Assembly (NCBI GenBank): GCA_934338765.1
Contig: CAKRHL010000122.1
Location: 1 to 6,603 of the forward strand
Direction: 5' to 3'
Length of the DNA stretch: 6,603 bases
Origin: an uncultured Lachnospiraceae bacterium
GTDB taxonomy: Bacteria; Bacillota; Clostridia; Lachnospirales; Lachnospiraceae
The notes below the pieces were generated by a model that had not been told where the DNA came from, searched no databases, and saw only the letters and a list, made by a program, of their open reading frames with translations. Shown here piece after piece: positions 5,401-6,603 of this stretch. How positions within the stretch are numbered: position 1 is the stretch's first letter; every line of letters starts with the position of its first letter. The position numbers and the translations under genes are program-made.

Positions 5401-6603
5401 GTGCAGAAAATTGGAGACAAGGCATTTTCTCACTGTGAAGCTTTGGCAGATGTGAAGCTTTCCGAGGGTCTGACTTCTATTGGCAGCTATGCTTTTGAGT
5501 ACAATATTGCATTGCCGAAGGTTACTTTGCCAAATACACTGGAATCTTTGGGAGAGAGAGCATTCCAGTATTGCGATGTGCTTGCCGATGTGGATCTGGG
5601 AGCGGGTTTGAAGGTGATTCCGAAGTATTGCTTCTATGAGGATCCGGCTCTTCAGAAGGTGATCCTTCCATATCAGTTTACAACAGTAAATGCCAGTGCA
5701 TTTGCAAACTGTACGAAGCTGACCGACATTACCTTTAACAGAAATGTTTCCTCTGTGGACGCATCAGCACTTTCCTATAAAGACAAGACAACGATCCACG
5801 GCGTTAAGGGAACATACGCAGAGACCTTTGCTTCAGACAATGGATTTAAGTTTGAGGCGCTGAATGCTCCGGCAACGGACATTACTTTAAGCAAAGAAAA
5901 GATCGAGATTGCTAAGGACAAGAGCATTCGTCTGACAGCATCATTGACTCCGGTCGATACTTCTGATGAGTTGACATGGACATCCTCCAATGAAGAGGTT
6001 GCTACCGTGGAAGATGGAGTGGTCAAGGCAGTTGGTCTTGGTGAGGCAGAGATCGTTGCAATGGCAGGCAGTGCGACAAAGAGCTGTCCGGTCAAGGTAT
6101 ATCAGGGTGTAAATAATATTACACTGGATGTAACATCACATACTATGACAATAGGAGATTTTCTGCAGCTGACCGCGACGATCTATCCGAAGGATGCGGA
6201 ATATAAGGATGTGATCTGGAGCAGTGACAATGAGGATGTAGCCGTCGTAGATCAGAAGGGTCTGGTACAGGCAAAAGCATATGGTAAGGTAAAGATCACA
6301 GCAACATCGAAGGATGGCGGGCGTGAGGCAGTCTGCAACGTCACAGTAGAACCGGTGGCAGTAACGGAGATTTCATTAAATGCCAAGGCAGTGATTCTTA
6401 AGGTGGGTGAAACATATCAGCTGAAGGAGACGATCCTGCCGGAGAATGCCACAGACAAAACAGTTACCTGGACATCAAGCAATACAAAGGCAGCGACTGT
6501 ATCAGGTGGAGCTGTCACGGCAGTTAGTACAGGCTCTGCCGTTATAATCGTAAAAACCAATAGTGGTGCCAAGACAGCGTCTTGTACCGTGACAGTACAG
6601 GGA
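2443..6603 (+). CDS. Large secreted surface protein: SLH-like N-terminus, BspA-type leucine-rich repeats, Big_2 domains (3'-partial)
   Basis: I read this frame codon by codon: 1387 codons without a stop, running off the window edge. Residues 1-40 are a long signal peptide: KQKKKRRK, then a hydrophobic core 'AILMIMVMLMSVSVL', with a likely cut at 'SARA/AG' near residues 39-40. Residues about 44-180 resemble degenerate SLH modules. Residues about 190-566 are unassigned, mostly alternating beta-type sequence with few cysteines. Residues about 567-1140 are roughly 22 leucine-rich repeats of the BspA/LRR_5 type. Residues about 1145-1387 are three Big_2 (bacterial Ig-like) domains, the last ending at the edge. 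The architecture implies export and cell-surface display, probably for binding host, dietary or microbial ligands; that role is inferred from the family. No catalytic motif is seen. The missing C-terminus may hold more Ig domains or an anchor. It has its own intergenic region, so it is likely transcribed separately from the genes upstream. Confidence 0.93.
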   Translation, partial: MKQKKKRRKVQAILMIMVMLMSVSVLQGISGKRLLSARAAGESVTRGEWIHNLVSTFDMKMEEGLVPDTYYPDIVGTTYYSDIQTAIYFGVVDLEAGESFKPDAAVDREFAAHTLSFCMGYDTSDVTYTMDDEADLTYPGDDQTAVDMGWLALQDGKFAPSQKITTTESQNMLQSAKKILDASGVDKNHENVYKFADNVIELPESVTFDKGEDGQIIVHDTSVKLKEGDVFAVYSDGIAYTYKALSIAKEGDDLIINTEKVMYDDAVESVDAEGVIDADLADFIPAEGVEAEVEYEDQTTVKGMHKISGVKSVKSINVSKSIGAGTVTCNISDITVDYRIDKNGYRFAVYGKVDPSFTFSGKKELVITLGTIPVAQVGKIEVKAVCSAKGSATVGFTTNAVVGVEQKVGHAPRHLANYTSPQWRFSAKAELKAACDLSFSVEIPMAAEGKVYGEVGVKTTPDMEVYTDGKKPQVCIDLPVYVFAEAGYSVKVVGYDVASGKKPIYDASNSPVKLCYHIEDGNCVPACTRTDSSSRVGKRGYYTSPSLQSGVGNTYGSQAFVAPYAEKKVFEYTLDDDGNATITKYDGNVRALTIPDTLDGYTVVGIGKNAFAKNTYLQSVVIPDTVTKIDAGAFSECTNLSSVALSDGLIDLECSAFGETALTSIVIPKSLETAHASADNGNYSNGPFDKCENLKKVTFEEGTTQVAQFLFAGCTGLEKIYIPDTITTISQYAFFECINLEGAELANSVTYIREGAFSGCTKLTTANLPTSLTEMECSAFGETALTSIVIPKSLETAHASVDNGNYSNGPFDKCENLKKVTFEEGTTQIAQFLFAGCTGIEDIQIPQTIVSIEQGGFKGCTNLQKVVMPDTIKQVNDYAFEDCTNLEKVHISDKVKTISDRMFNNCSSLTEVNIPAGVKSIQKSVFRNCTSLKDITIPDAVTKIEDSVFENCTALTKVTVGNRVSSIGESIFSGCTALPQITLPASVQKIGDKAFSHCEALADVKLSEGLTSIGSYAFEYNIALPKVTLPNTLESLGERAFQYCDVLADVDLGAGLKVIPKYCFYEDPALQKVILPYQFTTVNASAFANCTKLTDITFNRNVSSVDASALSYKDKTTIHGVKGTYAETFASDNGFKFEALNAPATDITLSKEKIEIAKDKSIRLTASLTPVDTSDELTWTSSNEEVATVEDGVVKAVGLGEAEIVAMAGSATKSCPVKVYQGVNNITLDVTSHTMTIGDFLQLTATIYPKDAEYKDVIWSSDNEDVAVVDQKGLVQAKAYGKVKITATSKDGGREAVCNVTVEPVAVTEISLNAKAVILKVGETYQLKETILPENATDKTVTWTSSNTKAATVSGGAVTAVSTGSAVIIVKTNSGAKTASCTVTVQG
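2572..2979 (+). other. Degenerate SLH-like (S-layer homology) segment of the surface protein
   Basis: Residues 44-59, 'VTRGEWIHNLVSTFDM', look like the ITRAEF end of an SLH module. Residues 79-120 follow the SLH order: YSDI, then a helix ending 'YFGVVD', then 'ESFKPDAAVDREFAAHTLSF'. Residues 139-179 repeat it with 'DDQTAVDMGWLALQDGKFAPSQKITTTESQNML'. SLH domains hold proteins to secondary cell-wall polymers. Here the first module is incomplete and the acidic ITRAE-type positions are changed, so wall binding may be lost or altered. Confidence 0.55.
4397..4590 (+). repeat. 194-bp near-identical direct repeat, copy 1
   Basis: This block matches 4766-4959 with 5 mismatches in 194 bases by hand alignment (at 4475, 4548, 4558, 4563 and 4570). 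It encodes residues 653-716 of the surface protein. Only two mismatches change the protein (Ala678 and Val706 here). The match starts and ends sharply. Confidence 0.95.
4766..4959 (+). repeat. 194-bp near-identical direct repeat, copy 2
   Basis: This is the second copy, offset 369 bp (123 codons, in frame) from copy 1. It encodes residues 776-839, with Val801 and Ile829 at the two variable positions. The other three differences are silent. Confidence 0.95.
5875..6603 (+). repeat. Three tandem Big_2 (bacterial Ig-like) domains, last one at the window edge
   Basis: Each unit of about 80 residues has the Big_2 order: 'ITLS/ITLD/ISLN', 'G(D/E)...QL.A....P', 'W(T/S)SSN..VATV', 'G.V.A...G...I.A' and a final 'C.V.V' strand. 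The units lie near residues 1145-1221, 1222-1304 and 1305-1387. The domains diverge clearly in DNA and protein, so they are old duplications. They probably act as a stalk that lifts the repeat array off the cell surface. Confidence 0.9.

Larger units (their letters stand above)
4141..5862 (+). repeat. BspA-type leucine-rich repeat array (about 22 units)
   Basis: Most units are 23 residues (69 bp) with the pattern L-x-x-V-x-I-P-x-x-V-x-x-I-x-x-x-A-F-x-x-C-x-x-L, typical of LRR_5. The first unit begins after 'FEYTLDDDGNATITKYDG' and the array closes with 'TIHGVKGTYAETFASDNGFKF', a common LRR_5 ending. Units of 22 residues (AFGETAL, no Cys) and 32 residues (extra 'NGNYSNGPFDKC' part) each occur twice. 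Units near residues 1025 and 1071 also lack the Cys (FEYNIAL, FYEDPAL). The array should fold as a curved solenoid for protein or glycan contacts. Confidence 0.92.

Noticed and set aside
4201..5800. Regular repeats suggesting a CRISPR or satellite array
   Set aside because: The 69-bp period keeps one open frame and encodes leucine-rich repeats; there are no identical short repeats with unique spacers.

Overview
The window reads as chromosomal DNA of a gut-type Clostridia, most likely a Lachnospiraceae (inference). The reasons are moderately A+T-rich coding DNA, AGGAG-type ribosome sites, short acidic hypothetical proteins in a tight operon, and a very large secreted protein built from SLH-like, BspA-type leucine-rich and Big_2 modules. 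Every gene I can support is on the + strand.

Left part (1-2199) is a compact run of housekeeping or regulatory genes. It opens with the last 20 codons of an upstream gene, possibly a FAD-dependent dehydrogenase. That gene's stop overlaps the start of a LysR-type regulator (61-942) in an ATGA junction. A histidine-phosphatase-family enzyme follows (1005-1544), then an acidic 116-residue protein of unknown function (1558-1908) and a 71-residue zinc-ribbon-like protein (1984-2199). Gaps are 62, 13 and 75 nt and no terminator lies between them, so they are probably co-transcribed. What links them functionally is not evident.

Middle part (2200-2442) is non-coding. It holds a long hairpin with a T-tract (2280-2320) that should end the upstream operon, possibly in both directions. 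It also holds a dyad (2396-2423) just before the strong ribosome site of the next gene. No convincing sigma-70 promoter is visible.

Right part (2443-6603) is one uninterrupted reading frame of 1387 codons that runs off the end of the window. The protein has a signal peptide, a degenerate SLH-like N-terminus, about 375 residues of unassigned beta-rich sequence, about 22 BspA-type leucine-rich repeats and three Big_2 immunoglobulin-like domains. It is best read as a cell-surface adhesin or binding protein. Within its repeat array a 194-bp block occurs twice, 369 bp apart, with 5 mismatches, inside a stretch that is clearly more A+T-rich and AUA-rich than its surroundings. That points to recent recombination in the array and is the most interesting signal in the window. 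I see no defence system, mobile element, CRISPR array, tRNA or rRNA.
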